Below are positions 36,753 through 46,249 of a stretch of 64,000 bases of DNA, piece by piece; the first letter of the stretch is position 1; every line of letters begins with the position of its first letter. The stretch lies in NCBI GenBank assembly GCA_037624485.1, contig JASJJC010000016.1, positions 186,001 through 250,000 of the forward strand, read 5' to 3'. The notes beneath the pieces were generated by a model. It saw only the letters and a program-made list of their open reading frames with translations. It made no database searches and was not told the DNA's origin. The translations under genes were made by a program, and so were the position numbers. Origin of the DNA: JAFMKE01 sp037624485 (GTDB taxonomy: Bacteria > Bacteroidota > Bacteroidia > Chitinophagales > UBA8649).

Positions 36753-38522
36753 CTATGGTTTAAACTGAATTTTACGCATACGTAAACTTTCAGGTGTAAT
36801 CTCTAAATATTCATCTTCATTGATATACTCCATTGACTCCTCTAAAGAGAAATCAATTTTCGGTGCAAATTTTGCATTGCCATCTGTACCGGAAGAACGC
36901 ATATTAGTCAATTGTTTTCCTTTAGTCGCATTCACACCTAAGTCATTAGCTCTTGAGTGCTCGCCAATTACTTGACCGATGTATACTTGGTCACCCGGCT
37001 CAACAAAGAATTTTCCTCTATCTTGCAATTTGTCTAAGGAATAAGCTAGTATTTGCCCCTTTTCAATAGAAACCAAAGAACCTTTTAAACGTGCAGGAAC
37101 ATCCCCTTTAAATGCTGCATACTCCCTAAAGCGGTGAGTCATTACAGCTTCACCAGCTGTAGCAGTTAGTACATTATTTCGCAATCCAATTAAACCTCTA
37201 GATGGAATATCAAATTCAAGGTGCATCAGGTCTCCTTTCGGATTCATAATTAACAAATCTCCTTTGCGTTGAGTGACTAACTCGATTACTTTACCTGATT
37301 TGGATTCTGGAACATCCACGACCAATGTTTCCATAGGCTCATGCTTTCTGCCATCAATTTCTTTTAAGATAACTTGTGGCTTGCCTACCTGCAATTCATA
37401 TCCTTCTCTACGCATGGTTTCAATCAATACTGATAAATGTAGAATTCCTCTTCCATAAACCATGAACTTATCTTCCGTATCCATGTCCTCAACGCGAAGT
37501 GCTAAGTTCTTTTCTAACTCTTTATACAAACGATCTCTTAAGTGACGAGAGGTAACAAACTTACCTTCCTTTCCAAAGAAAGGAGAGGAGTTGATCGTAA
37601 ACAACATGCTCATTGTTGGCTCATCTACAGCAATTCGTTCTAATAATTCTGGATTTTCTAAATCAGCGACAGTATCGCCAATTTCAAAATCATCAATACC
37701 TGTTATTGCACAGATATCTCCGCTTCGAACAGAAGAAACCTTTAATTTACCCATCCCTTCAAATGTGTGCAGCTCTTTTATTCTAATTTTTTTATTGCTA
37801 TCTTTTTTACATAGCATATAATCCTTATTCTCTTGTAATGAACCTCTTAATACTCTTCCAATGGCTATTCTTCCAGTAAACGAGGAGAAATCCAATGAAG
37901 TAATTTGCATCTGTGGAGTACCTTCATATTCGGGTGCTTCAGGAATTTCCTCCAAAATGGTATCCATTAGAGCGAGGATGTCATCGGTTGGTTTTTTCCA
38001 ATCCGTACTCATCCATCCTTGTTTTGCTGATCCAAAAACGGTTGCAAACTCTAACTGATCTTCGGAAGCTTCTAGATTAAACATTAATTCAAAAACGTCC
38101 TCTTGTACGATATCTGGTGTGCAGTTTTCTTTATCTACTTTATTGACTACAACGATTGGTTTTAGGCCAAGTTCAATAGCCTTCCCTAATACAAATCGAG
38201 TTTGCGGCATGGCTCCTTCAAAGGCATCTACCAGAAGAAGAACACCGTCAGCCATTTTCAATACTCGCTCTACTTCTCCTCCAAAGTCTGCGTGACCAGG
38301 AGTATCAATAATATTGATTTTAACATCTTTGTAGTTTACTGAAACGTTTTTTGAAAGAATAGTAATCCCTCTTTCTCTTTCTAAGTCATTATTGTCTAAT
38401 AAAAGTTCTTGAACCTCTTTCCTGTCATCAAATACTTTACAAGCTTGAATGATTTTGTCTACTAATGTGGTTTTTCCGTGATCGACGTGGGCGATGATGG
38501 CAATGTTTCTTATTGACTGCAT
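36753..38522 (-). CDS. typA: Ribosome-binding GTPase TypA/BipA
   Basis: This translational GTPase of the EF-G/EF-4 family is involved in 50S assembly and stress growth. The 589-residue length is usual. The G1 motif AHVDHGKTT, the DTPGHADFGGEVERV switch II and NKVDKENC G4 motif are intact. The C-terminal domain contains RGLIGLRNNVLTATAGE, which is diagnostic for BipA. A TACCTTTGC promoter box lies on the minus strand just upstream. Confidence 0.96.
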   Translation of the reverse strand: MQSIRNIAIIAHVDHGKTTLVDKIIQACKVFDDRKEVQELLLDNNDLERERGITILSKNVSVNYKDVKINIIDTPGHADFGGEVERVLKMADGVLLLVDAFEGAMPQTRFVLGKAIELGLKPIVVVNKVDKENCTPDIVQEDVFELMFNLEASEDQLEFATVFGSAKQGWMSTDWKKPTDDILALMDTILEEIPEAPEYEGTPQMQITSLDFSSFTGRIAIGRVLRGSLQENKDYMLCKKDSNKKIRIKELHTFEGMGKLKVSSVRSGDICAITGIDDFEIGDTVADLENPELLERIAVDEPTMSMLFTINSSPFFGKEGKFVTSRHLRDRLYKELEKNLALRVEDMDTEDKFMVYGRGILHLSVLIETMRREGYELQVGKPQVILKEIDGRKHEPMETLVVDVPESKSGKVIELVTQRKGDLLIMNPKGDLMHLEFDIPSRGLIGLRNNVLTATAGEAVMTHRFREYAAFKGDVPARLKGSLVSIEKGQILAYSLDKLQDRGKFFVEPGDQVYIGQVIGEHSRANDLGVNATKGKQLTNMRSSGTDGNAKFAPKIDFSLEESMEYINEDEYLEITPESLRMRKIQFKP

Positions 38523-38542
38523 GGTCTATTTCATTTAAGCGT

Positions 38543-38551
38543 GCAAAGGTA
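38543..38551 (-). promoter_or_regulatory. -7 promoter box (TACCTTTGC) of typA
   Basis: Exact TAnnTTTGY match on the minus strand, 20 bases before the typA ATG. Confidence 0.55.
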
Positions 38552-38642
38552 TAGATAATAAATGAGCTTATATTGTTTTAGCGGCGTTAATAGGGAAATG
38601 TGAATATTTTGTTTTTATAGCCTTTATATTAAATCTATAATG

Positions 38643-38650
38643 TACCTTTG
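38643..38650 (+). promoter_or_regulatory. -7 promoter box (TACCTTTG) of the cold-shock gene
   Basis: TAnnTTTG lies 21 bases before the ATG at 38672. It also overlaps an upstream in-frame start (38648), which argues that the shorter protein is the real one. Confidence 0.5.
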
Positions 38651-38671
38651 ACGAAATTTAAACAAATTATA

Positions 38672-38863
38672 ATGAACAAAGGAACAGTAAAGTTCTTCAA
38701 TGAGACCAAAGGATTTGGTTTTGTTAAAGACGAAGAGAACGGGCAAGAATATTTCGTGCACGTATCAGGATTAGTTGACACAATTGACAAAGATGACGAA
38801 GTAACGTTTGATTTGCAAGAAGGTCGTAAAGGATTAAATGCAGTAAACGTGAAAAAAGCGTAG
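38672..38863 (+). CDS. Cold-shock domain protein (Csp family RNA chaperone)
   Basis: The 63-residue OB-fold protein binds single-stranded RNA. RNP1 is KGFGFV and RNP2 is YFVHVS, with flanking MNKGTVKFFNETKG. The ATG at 38672 gives the standard Csp N-terminus; the longer frame from 38648 begins within the promoter box. The gene is monocistronic: a promoter is directly upstream and a strong terminator starts 28 nt after the stop. Confidence 0.94.
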   Translation: MNKGTVKFFNETKGFGFVKDEENGQEYFVHVSGLVDTIDKDDEVTFDLQEGRKGLNAVNVKKA

Positions 38864-38890
38864 TCGAACATATAATTACAATCCACCACG

Positions 38891-38925
38891 AAAAGGTCTT
38901 AATGAAAATTGAGACCTTTTTTTTT
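38891..38925 (+). terminator. Intrinsic terminator of the cold-shock gene
   Basis: A perfect nine-base stem (AAAAGGTCT / AGACCTTTT) with a 12-base loop is followed by further T residues, nine T in a row in total. Confidence 0.85.
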
Positions 38926-39077
38926 GTTTATTTTTTATCGGTTTTTCTGAAAGAGACTCTGCTTTTTTGTAAAAACTAGGAAGAGGAGCCCCCCCTCACT
39001 CAACGATACTTGAGAATCATACGTAGAACTTTCTTTCCCATACAGTTGTTACATATTTATTAAACCAATCAATAGAA

Positions 39078-39671
39078 ATGAAATTTTTAGCAATTATAAC
39101 AAGTGTATTAGTTTTAGTAGTCATTGTGGTTCAAGGCTTTGCTATGAAAAGTAGCCGGAATATAGAATCGTATCCTTACAAAGTGGTGAAGAAATTTGAA
39201 TCATTTGAAATTAGAAATTACGAAGCCAGTCTCTTTACCTCAGTAAAATTAAATACGAATATCTATGAGGAAGCTTCAGGTAAAGGTTTTCAGAAATTGG
39301 CGGGATACATATTTGGAGGCAATGAAACGAATGAAGAAATATCTATGACAAGTCCTGTCGCAATGAGCCTAGAGGATACAATGACGATGATGTTCTTAGT
39401 TCCAAAAGGATACAACAAGGAAAATTTACCTAAACCAAACTCTTCAGAAATAGAATTTACTGAAATGCCTGCCAAAACTGTTGCTGCTATTACCTTTAGT
39501 GGCTGGGCAAATTCAGATAAAATCGAAGAGCACAAATTAAAGCTTATCAAAGCCTTAGATGCAGAAGGAATAGCTTATACTGATGTATTTTACTTCTTAG
39601 GCTATAATCCGCCATTTGAAATGGTCGGTCGTCGCAACGAGGTAATTGTGGAGTTAGATGGCAATTATTAG
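39078..39671 (+). CDS. SOUL-family heme-binding protein
   Basis: The 197-residue protein has an N-terminal hydrophobic segment (about 4-22, membrane anchor or signal) and a SOUL domain: YKVVKKFESFEIRNY, GFQKLAGYIFGGN, ISMTSPVAM and FYFLGYNPPFEMVGRRNEV follow the family pattern. SOUL/HBP proteins bind heme or tetrapyrroles; the bacterial role is poorly defined. It converges on thyA, and the shared gap holds an imperfect hairpin. Confidence 0.9.
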   Translation: MKFLAIITSVLVLVVIVVQGFAMKSSRNIESYPYKVVKKFESFEIRNYEASLFTSVKLNTNIYEEASGKGFQKLAGYIFGGNETNEEISMTSPVAMSLEDTMTMMFLVPKGYNKENLPKPNSSEIEFTEMPAKTVAAITFSGWANSDKIEEHKLKLIKALDAEGIAYTDVFYFLGYNPPFEMVGRRNEVIVELDGNY

Positions 39672-39677
39672 TCCTAA

Positions 39678-39744
39678 GGAGTTTGGCCTATTCTACGCTT
39701 TATTAAGAATTAGAATAGCGCTAACTCCATCTAGTAATTCTTAA
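39678..39744. repeat. Competing inverted repeats between the SOUL gene and thyA
   Basis: GGAGTT (39678) pairs with AACTCC (39723) and CTATTCT (39688) with AGAATAG (39712), forming one hairpin with a 4x4 internal loop. TTAAGAATTA (39703) is a perfect inverted match to TAATTCTTAA (39735) and overlaps the first structure, so only one can form. The position between convergent genes suggests a bidirectional transcription end. Confidence 0.5.
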
Positions 39745-40646
39745 ACAGCGACAGGCGCTTTAATTGCTGGATGACATTGATAGTTTTCAATTTCTATATC
39801 CGCGTAAGTGAAATCAAAAATAGAAGAGATGTTAGGGTTAAGTTTTAACTGAGGTAAATCATAAAATTCTCTGCTTAGCTGCTCCTCCACTTGGTCAAAG
39901 TGATTACTGTATATGTGGGCATCACCCAAAGTGTGTACAAATTCGCCGACAGCTAACCCACATACCTGAGCTACCATTTGGGTAATAAGTGCATAAGAAG
40001 CAATATTAAAAGGAACGCCTAGAAATACATCTGCACTGCGCTGGTAGAGCTGACAGCTCAATTTCCCATCTGCAACATAGAATTGGAATAAAGTATGACA
40101 CGGCGGAAGTCCTGATTTAGCCATGACAGGAATATCTTTGGGGTTCCACGCTGAAACGATTAATCGACGGCTATCTGGATTTGCCTTAATATCGTCAATG
40201 ACATTTTGTAATTGGTCTACACCCTCAAAATTCCTCCATTGTTTACCGTATACAGGCCCTAATTCACCATATTGATCAGCGAAGGCATCATCTGTTTTGA
40301 TTCGTTCAACAAATGCCTTTAGCTCTGCTTTCCACTGAGGAGTGTATTTAGGGAATTTATCTTCTAATCCAAGCTGTTTCAAATAGCTTTGAAAAGGCCA
40401 CTCATTCCATATGCCTACACCATTTTGAACCAGGTATTGAATGTTTGTACTCCCTTTTATAAACCAAAGAACTTCATGTATAATACCTTTGGTAAATACC
40501 TTCTTAGTGGTCAATAAAGGAAAGCCATCTGCCAAGTTAAAACGCATTTGATAGCCAAAAACACTAGTTGTTCCTGTTCCCGTGCGATCAGATTTTTCAA
40601 ACCCTTGGGCTTTAATATGTTTGAGTAAGTCGTGGTATTGCTGCAT
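39741..40646 (-). CDS. thyA: Thymidylate synthase
   Basis: ThyA methylates dUMP to dTMP using methylene-tetrahydrofolate. The 301 residues are longer than the 264-residue E. coli enzyme because of an insertion around 90-140, a known variant. SDRTGTGT binds phosphate, the catalytic cysteine lies in LPPCHTLFQFYV, and QRSADVFLGVPFNIASYA follows the family motif. No dihydrofolate reductase gene is adjacent, though it often follows thyA elsewhere. Confidence 0.96.
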   Translation of the reverse strand: MQQYHDLLKHIKAQGFEKSDRTGTGTTSVFGYQMRFNLADGFPLLTTKKVFTKGIIHEVLWFIKGSTNIQYLVQNGVGIWNEWPFQSYLKQLGLEDKFPKYTPQWKAELKAFVERIKTDDAFADQYGELGPVYGKQWRNFEGVDQLQNVIDDIKANPDSRRLIVSAWNPKDIPVMAKSGLPPCHTLFQFYVADGKLSCQLYQRSADVFLGVPFNIASYALITQMVAQVCGLAVGEFVHTLGDAHIYSNHFDQVEEQLSREFYDLPQLKLNPNISSIFDFTYADIEIENYQCHPAIKAPVAV

Positions 40647-40784
40647 AGCTTATTGTTGTCCCGTAAATATAGGGCTTACACGATGAAGACTCTCTTGGAA
40701 TTATACACCTTTGTGGAAATCCTAAATACTCGAACTTGCAAGGATGGACTATAGTCTTTGTAGATGTTTTTTTAACGCTGACTT

Positions 40785-43322
40785 TTAATCTTCTTTAGAT
40801 ACTGCAGAGTCCTTTTCCTTTTTGATGACAATTTCAATTTTGCCTGCTGTTTTATTATAGTCAGCCACCAAGACGTCTCCTTCCTCTGGCTTATTGTTTA
40901 ATATTTCTTCCGCTAAAGGATCTTCTAAGTGCTTCTGAATTGCTCTGTGCAATGGTCTTGCACCGAATGCTGGATCATATCCTTTATCAGCGATGAAATC
41001 TTTTGCAGCTTTCGTCAACTTGATTTTAAACCCTAAGTCTTCTAACCGTTTGTAAACGCCTTTTAACACGATATCTATAATTTGATGGATATCTTCTTTA
41101 TTTAATGAATTAAAGATTACTACATCATCAATACGATTGAGGAACTCAGGTGCAAAAGTTCGTTTTAATGCTTTCGCAATAACTCCACTGTTTGCATCTT
41201 GAACAGAAGCTTCTTTTGCTTTAGTTGAAAATCCAACACCTGATCCGAAATCTTTCAAGTCACGAGCACCTACATTGGAAGTCATAATAATTAAGGTGTT
41301 TTTGAAATCAATCTTTCTACCTAGGCCATCTGTCAATATTCCTTCATCTAAAACCTGCAATAACAAGTTAAATATATCTGGATGTGCTTTCTCGATTTCA
41401 TCTAAAAGAACTACAGAGTATGGCTTACGTCTAACTTTCTCAGTCAACTGGCCACCTTCTTCATACCCAACATATCCCGGAGGTGCTCCAATCAATCTAG
41501 ATACAGAGAATTTCTCCATGTACTCACTCATATCAATTCGAATCATCGAACCGTCACTATCAAACATTTGACGAGCGATAGCTCTAGCAAGCTCGGTTTT
41601 ACCCACACCTGTAGGACCTAAAAATATAAAGGTTCCAATGGGTTTATTTGGATCTTTCAATCCAACACGATTTCGTTGAATAGCTTTTGTAATCTTAGCA
41701 ACGGCATCGTCCTGTCCAATCACCATTTTCTTCAACTCATCACCCATGGCAACAAGCTTCTTATTCTCTTTTTGTGCAATTTTGTTTACTGGGATGCCTG
41801 TCATCATACCAATCACTTCAGCAATATCATCTTCAGTCACAGGATAGCGCATAGTTTTGATATCTTCTTCCCAAAGATTCTTGGCAGCCTCTAATTGCTC
41901 CAATAGCCTTTTTTCAGTGTCCCGCAGTCTGGCAGCCTCTTCATAACGTTGACTCTTTACAACTTGAGTTTTTTCTTCTTTAACCTTTTCTATTTGTCCT
42001 TCAAGGTTGAGGACATCCTTTGGCACTTGAATGTTGCGCAGATGAACACGGGCACCGACTTCGTCCATGACATCAATCGCTTTGTCCGGTAGAAATCTAT
42101 CGGTAATATAACGATTACTCATCTTGACTGCTGCTTTGATTGCATCCTCGTCATAATTCACATTATGATATTCCTCATACTTACTTTTGATATTATCCAA
42201 TATTATTAAAGTATCCTCGATCGATGGTGGATCAATAATAACTTTTTGAAAACGTCTATCTAAGGCGCCATCTTTCTCAATATGTTGCCGGTACTCATCT
42301 AATGTGCTTGCACCGATCACTTGTAACTCTCCTCGCGCTAAAGCAGGCTTAAAAATATTTGAAGCATCAAGTGAGCCAGTAGCTCCACCAGCACCCACAA
42401 TTGTATGTATTTCATCAATAAACAAAATCACCTCACGGTTCTTTTCAAGCTCATTCATGATAGCTTTCATTCGCTCTTCAAATTGCCCTCTGTATTTGGT
42501 ACCCGCAACTAGAGCGGCTAGATCCAACATGATTACTCGTTTATTGAATAATACACGCGAAACTCTTTTTTCTACAATTCTTAAGGCTAACCCTTCTACA
42601 ATAGCCGTTTTACCTACCCCAGGTTCTCCAATAAGAATAGGATTATTTTTCTTTCTTCTACTCAAAATTTGAGAGACTCTTTCAATTTCTGTCTCTCTTC
42701 CTACTATTGGATCTAATTTATCTTGCTCAGCTAGTTCAGTAATATCTCTACCAAAATTATCTAAAACTGGGGTTTTAGATTTTGGCTTTGATCCTTTACT
42801 TTTACTGCTTTCAAATGCTTGTTCTTTTCCTTCTTCCTCAAATGCATCCTCTTCACCTTCTTCTGACGCCTCTGAACGAATATCATTACTGAGGAAACTC
42901 AATTCTGATTTGAATATTTCATAATCTACATCATACTTTGCTAGTATTTGAGTGACTACATTATCTTCATTTTTTAAAACTGAAAGCACTAAGTGGTCTG
43001 TCCCTATTGATTCTGCTTTTAACAACTTAGCTTCCAAAACCATAATTTTAAGAATTTTTTCAGCTTGTTTCGTCAAGGGTAAACTCTTTGAATCATGAAT
43101 CTTTTTAGGGTCACGAGATTTCATAGAATTTTCGATGGCTCGTCTTAATAAAACAGGATTTATCTCTAAAGATTTTAAAACTTTTATTGCCAAATTATCA
43201 TTATCTCTTAGCAAACCAAGTATCAAATGCTCCACCCCAATGGTGTCGTGATTTAGGCGCAAAGCCTCTTCTCGGCTATTGGAGATAACTTCTTTAACTT
43301 CTGGTGAAAATTTTGCTTCCAT
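40785..43322 (-). CDS. clpC: ClpC-type AAA+ unfoldase subunit of Clp protease
   Basis: ClpC unfolds proteins and feeds them to ClpP. The 845 residues comprise a double Clp-N domain (to about 145), an acidic linker (EEGEEDAFEEEGKEQAF), the first AAA domain with Walker A GEPGVGKT, a central UVR-type coiled coil (RYEEAARLRDTEKRLLEQL), and a second AAA domain with GPTGVGKT and C-terminal D2-small domain. The presence of the UVR motif and the short middle domain separates it from ClpA and ClpB. It diverges from the STAS gene. Confidence 0.95.
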   Translation of the reverse strand: MEAKFSPEVKEVISNSREEALRLNHDTIGVEHLILGLLRDNDNLAIKVLKSLEINPVLLRRAIENSMKSRDPKKIHDSKSLPLTKQAEKILKIMVLEAKLLKAESIGTDHLVLSVLKNEDNVVTQILAKYDVDYEIFKSELSFLSNDIRSEASEEGEEDAFEEEGKEQAFESSKSKGSKPKSKTPVLDNFGRDITELAEQDKLDPIVGRETEIERVSQILSRRKKNNPILIGEPGVGKTAIVEGLALRIVEKRVSRVLFNKRVIMLDLAALVAGTKYRGQFEERMKAIMNELEKNREVILFIDEIHTIVGAGGATGSLDASNIFKPALARGELQVIGASTLDEYRQHIEKDGALDRRFQKVIIDPPSIEDTLIILDNIKSKYEEYHNVNYDEDAIKAAVKMSNRYITDRFLPDKAIDVMDEVGARVHLRNIQVPKDVLNLEGQIEKVKEEKTQVVKSQRYEEAARLRDTEKRLLEQLEAAKNLWEEDIKTMRYPVTEDDIAEVIGMMTGIPVNKIAQKENKKLVAMGDELKKMVIGQDDAVAKITKAIQRNRVGLKDPNKPIGTFIFLGPTGVGKTELARAIARQMFDSDGSMIRIDMSEYMEKFSVSRLIGAPPGYVGYEEGGQLTEKVRRKPYSVVLLDEIEKAHPDIFNLLLQVLDEGILTDGLGRKIDFKNTLIIMTSNVGARDLKDFGSGVGFSTKAKEASVQDANSGVIAKALKRTFAPEFLNRIDDVVIFNSLNKEDIHQIIDIVLKGVYKRLEDLGFKIKLTKAAKDFIADKGYDPAFGARPLHRAIQKHLEDPLAEEILNNKPEEGDVLVADYNKTAGKIEIVIKKEKDSAVSKED

Positions 43323-43428
43323 ATTTTTTTTTATACTTCAATAATTAAGCCAACGGCTATAATAACGTCTAAGTTAAGTTTAATATTCTCTTTAAAAATC
43401 CTTTTTCCGACAATTTAGTTCACATCGA

Positions 43429-43461
43429 TTTGTGATTTATCTATATTATTGATTAGTTTTG
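43429..43461 (+). promoter_or_regulatory. Promoter of the STAS-rnz pair (TTTG-N21-TAGTTTTG)
   Basis: TTTG at 43429-43432 and TAGTTTTG at 43454-43461 are spaced by 21 bases, near the Bacteroidota optimum. The predicted leader is about 36 nt. Confidence 0.5.
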
Positions 43462-43501
43462 AAATATAACCATTGACAAAGCATCAAAAACCCAGAGAAA
43501 T

Positions 43502-43870
43502 ATGAAGTATTCTATCAGTAAAGAAGATCGATATGCGAATATTCAACCTGCAGAAGAAAATTTAACTGCCGCTTTTGCGCCTGCTCTAAAAACAGAATTT
43601 GTTTTGTTGATAAATGGGGGACATGATAATATCATATGTGATCTGAGTAAAGTGAATTATGTAGATTCTTCTGGCTTAAGTGCCTTCTTGGTGGGTCACC
43701 GTATTTGTAACGATAAAAATGGCAAGTTTGTCCTATGCAATATAAGCTCTTCATTAGAGAAACTATTGAAATTGTCCCAATTAGACAGCATTTTAAATGT
43801 CGTTCCGACGCTCTCTGAAGCAATAGATTTGGTTTTACTTCATCAATTGGAACGCGATCTAAGAGAGTAG
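43502..43870 (+). CDS. STAS-domain protein (anti-sigma factor antagonist-like)
   Basis: The 122-residue single STAS domain has the signature YVDSSGLSAFLVGHR, in which the serine of DSSGL is the phosphorylation site of SpoIIAA-type proteins. Such proteins titrate anti-sigma factors or switch kinases. No anti-sigma factor or RsbW kinase is adjacent, so its partner is elsewhere. It is four nt upstream of rnz, and the pair may be cotranscribed. Confidence 0.87.
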   Translation: MKYSISKEDRYANIQPAEENLTAAFAPALKTEFVLLINGGHDNIICDLSKVNYVDSSGLSAFLVGHRICNDKNGKFVLCNISSSLEKLLKLSQLDSILNVVPTLSEAIDLVLLHQLERDLRE

Positions 43871-43874
43871 TTTC

Positions 43875-44798
43875 ATGGCTGCTTTCAATCTAACCATTTT
43901 AGGTAGTAATTCAGCGGTTCCTGCTCACAACAGATATCCTTCCTCCCAAGTTTTAAGGTGTAATCAAATGGGAATTCTCATCGATTGTGGAGAAGGTACG
44001 CAGTTTCAAATGAATAAATTTCATATCAAAAGAGGAGGTCTTGACTACATCTTGATTTCTCATATGCATGGTGACCATTATTTTGGACTTGTCGGCTTAT
44101 TGAACTCATTTAAGCTAAATAATCGGCAGCATGCTATACATATTTATGGTCCACCTGAACTAGAGCCTATCATTTCTTTACAAACAAATTATAAGGACTC
44201 GAATTGGCCTTATCCCTTGCATTTTTATCCGATAAGAATGGAAGAGGTTTATACGCTGTTTGAGACTGAAGAACTTATCGTGAGTACCATTCCTTTGAAA
44301 CACAAGATTGCTTGTAATGGATTTTTAATAAGAGAAAAGCTTAAAGCTAGGAAAATTCTCGCAGAAGCCATTCGGGCTTATGAGATACCTAACCATGCCA
44401 TAAAAGCCATTAAAAATGGAGAAGATTTTATTCAAGCAAACGGGGATGTTATACACAATGGATTACTTACCGCAAATCCTCCAGACTCCTTTGCTTATGC
44501 ATATTGTTCAGATACCTTGTACGATGAGACGATAGTTCCTCATATTAAAGGAGTTGATGTTTTGTACCACGAGGCAACCTTTGGTGAGGAAAGTAGAGAT
44601 AAAGCAGCTTTAAGATTTCATAGCACGGCAAAACAGGCGGCAAATATTGCTAAAAAAGCTGGTGTAGGACAGCTAATTATCGGACACTATTCTGCAAAAT
44701 ATAAGGATTTAAGCCCATTGCTGTTAGAGGCTCAAGAGATTTTTCCTGCTACTGTTTTAGCCAAAGAGGGCAGTAATTATAGTATTCCAAATGACTAA
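43875..44798 (+). CDS. rnz: Ribonuclease Z
   Basis: RNase Z matures tRNA 3' ends. The 307-residue metallo-beta-lactamase fold protein carries SHMHGDHYFGL, the zinc motif HxHxDH, plus the later CSDT and GHYSAKY (HST loop region, HSTAKQAA) motifs. The length matches bacterial RNase Z. It converges on the response-regulator gene with only one base between the two stop codons. Confidence 0.94.
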   Translation: MAAFNLTILGSNSAVPAHNRYPSSQVLRCNQMGILIDCGEGTQFQMNKFHIKRGGLDYILISHMHGDHYFGLVGLLNSFKLNNRQHAIHIYGPPELEPIISLQTNYKDSNWPYPLHFYPIRMEEVYTLFETEELIVSTIPLKHKIACNGFLIREKLKARKILAEAIRAYEIPNHAIKAIKNGEDFIQANGDVIHNGLLTANPPDSFAYAYCSDTLYDETIVPHIKGVDVLYHEATFGEESRDKAALRFHSTAKQAANIAKKAGVGQLIIGHYSAKYKDLSPLLLEAQEIFPATVLAKEGSNYSIPND

Positions 44799-44799
44799 A

Positions 44800-46155
44800 T
44801 TACTCCCGCTTTAGGTCGTACTTTTCTATCTTGTTGTACAAGTGACTTCTTTGAATGTCAAGGATGTCAGCTGTTTTTGAAACATTCCAAGAATTTTTCT
44901 TCAACTTATCTTCTATAAACATGCGTTCCATATATTCCTTAAAGTCTTGAAATTTTTCAAATTGATCAAAAAGTAATTTTGGAGATTTCGCACTGACCGC
45001 ATTAGAGACAAAATTATTTACGTCGTCTTCTGAGATTTTCTCTCCACCTAAAATAACTAAGCGTTCGATGATATTCCTTAGTTCTCTTATATTACCGGTA
45101 TAGTCAAATTGATTCAAGGCTTCAAAAGCTGAAGGCGTAATCGTTTTAATTGGCATCCCGTAATCTTCACATATTTCTTTGACAAATCGGTTAGATAACA
45201 AGGGGATATCATCTTTTCTATCATTCAATGATGGAACATGCAATAAAATGACACTAAGACGATGGTAGAGGTCCATTCGAAAATGCTTGGCATCTATTTC
45301 TGCTAGCAAATCTTTGTTCGTAGCTGCTACGACTCTCACGTCAACTTTAATTTCTTTATCTCCACCAACACGAGTAATTTTACCTTCTTGTAAAGCTCTA
45401 AGAACTTTTGCTTGAGCGGATAAATCCATATCTCCAATTTCATCGAGAAAAAGAGTTCCTCCATTAGCTTGTTCAAACTTGCCAATGCGTTGATTTATAG
45501 CTGATGTAAATGCTCCTTTTTCGTGACCAAACATCTCGCTTTCAATTAGTTCTTTTGGTATCGCGGCACAATTTAGCTCAACCAAAGGCCCTTTCGATCG
45601 GTTGCTTTTATCATGAAGCCAACGAGCAACAAGTTCTTTTCCTGTGCCATTTTCTCCAGTGACTAAAACTCTTGCATCGGTGGGAGCTACACGCTCTATA
45701 GTAGCAAGAATCTTTTTAATAGCAGGACTTTCACCAACAATATCACGGCTTTTTGAAACTTTTCTTTTTAGTACTTTAGTTTCGGTGATTAATGTAGATT
45801 TATCTAAAGCATTCCTAACGGTAATCAATAATCGATTTAAATCTGGTGGCTTTTGCAAATAATCATAAGCGCCTTTTTTAACACATTCTACAGCGGTCTC
45901 TAGGGTGCCATGGCCAGAAATCATGATGAAAGGAGTATCTGGATTTTCCGCAGCTGCTTTTTCTAAGACTTCAATACCATCCATTTTAGGCATTTTGATA
46001 TCTAACAAAACCACATCGTAGTGATTGTTGGATATCATTTCGTAACCTTTAGCACCATCAGCGGCTTCTTCAACTTTATATTTTTCGTATTCTAAAATCT
46101 CTTTCAGTGTGTTACGAATACTTCGTTCATCATCTACAATTAGAATTTTAGCCAT
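44800..46155 (-). CDS. NtrC-family sigma-54-dependent response regulator
   Basis: The 451 residues comprise a receiver domain (MAKILIVDDE, phospho-acceptor in DVVLLDIKMP, GHGT), a AAA+ domain (GENGTGKE Walker A, GGTLFLDEIGDM Walker B) and a Fis-type HTH (NVSKTADILDIQRSHLYNKI). The sigma-54 contact loop reads GAFTSA instead of GAFTGA. The cognate histidine kinase is not adjacent, so the stimulus is unknown. A TAATTTTGA box lies upstream on the minus strand. Confidence 0.93.
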   Translation of the reverse strand: MAKILIVDDERSIRNTLKEILEYEKYKVEEAADGAKGYEMISNNHYDVVLLDIKMPKMDGIEVLEKAAAENPDTPFIMISGHGTLETAVECVKKGAYDYLQKPPDLNRLLITVRNALDKSTLITETKVLKRKVSKSRDIVGESPAIKKILATIERVAPTDARVLVTGENGTGKELVARWLHDKSNRSKGPLVELNCAAIPKELIESEMFGHEKGAFTSAINQRIGKFEQANGGTLFLDEIGDMDLSAQAKVLRALQEGKITRVGGDKEIKVDVRVVAATNKDLLAEIDAKHFRMDLYHRLSVILLHVPSLNDRKDDIPLLSNRFVKEICEDYGMPIKTITPSAFEALNQFDYTGNIRELRNIIERLVILGGEKISEDDVNNFVSNAVSAKSPKLLFDQFEKFQDFKEYMERMFIEDKLKKNSWNVSKTADILDIQRSHLYNKIEKYDLKRE

Positions 46156-46180
46156 ATTTCATCAGAATTTAGTGCGGTGT

Positions 46181-46189
46181 TCAAAATTA
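46181..46189 (-). promoter_or_regulatory. -7 promoter box (TAATTTTGA) of the response regulator
   Basis: TAnnTTTG on the minus strand, 25 bases before the ATG at 46155. Confidence 0.45.
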
Positions 46190-46249
46190 TGTACAATTAA
46201 AATGAGAACCAAATTAATGTCCACTAAAATAAACAATAGGCATAATAAA

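Noticed and set aside
38635..38889. Minus-strand open frame opposite the cold-shock gene
   Set aside because: The plus-strand frame is a perfect Csp with promoter and terminator.
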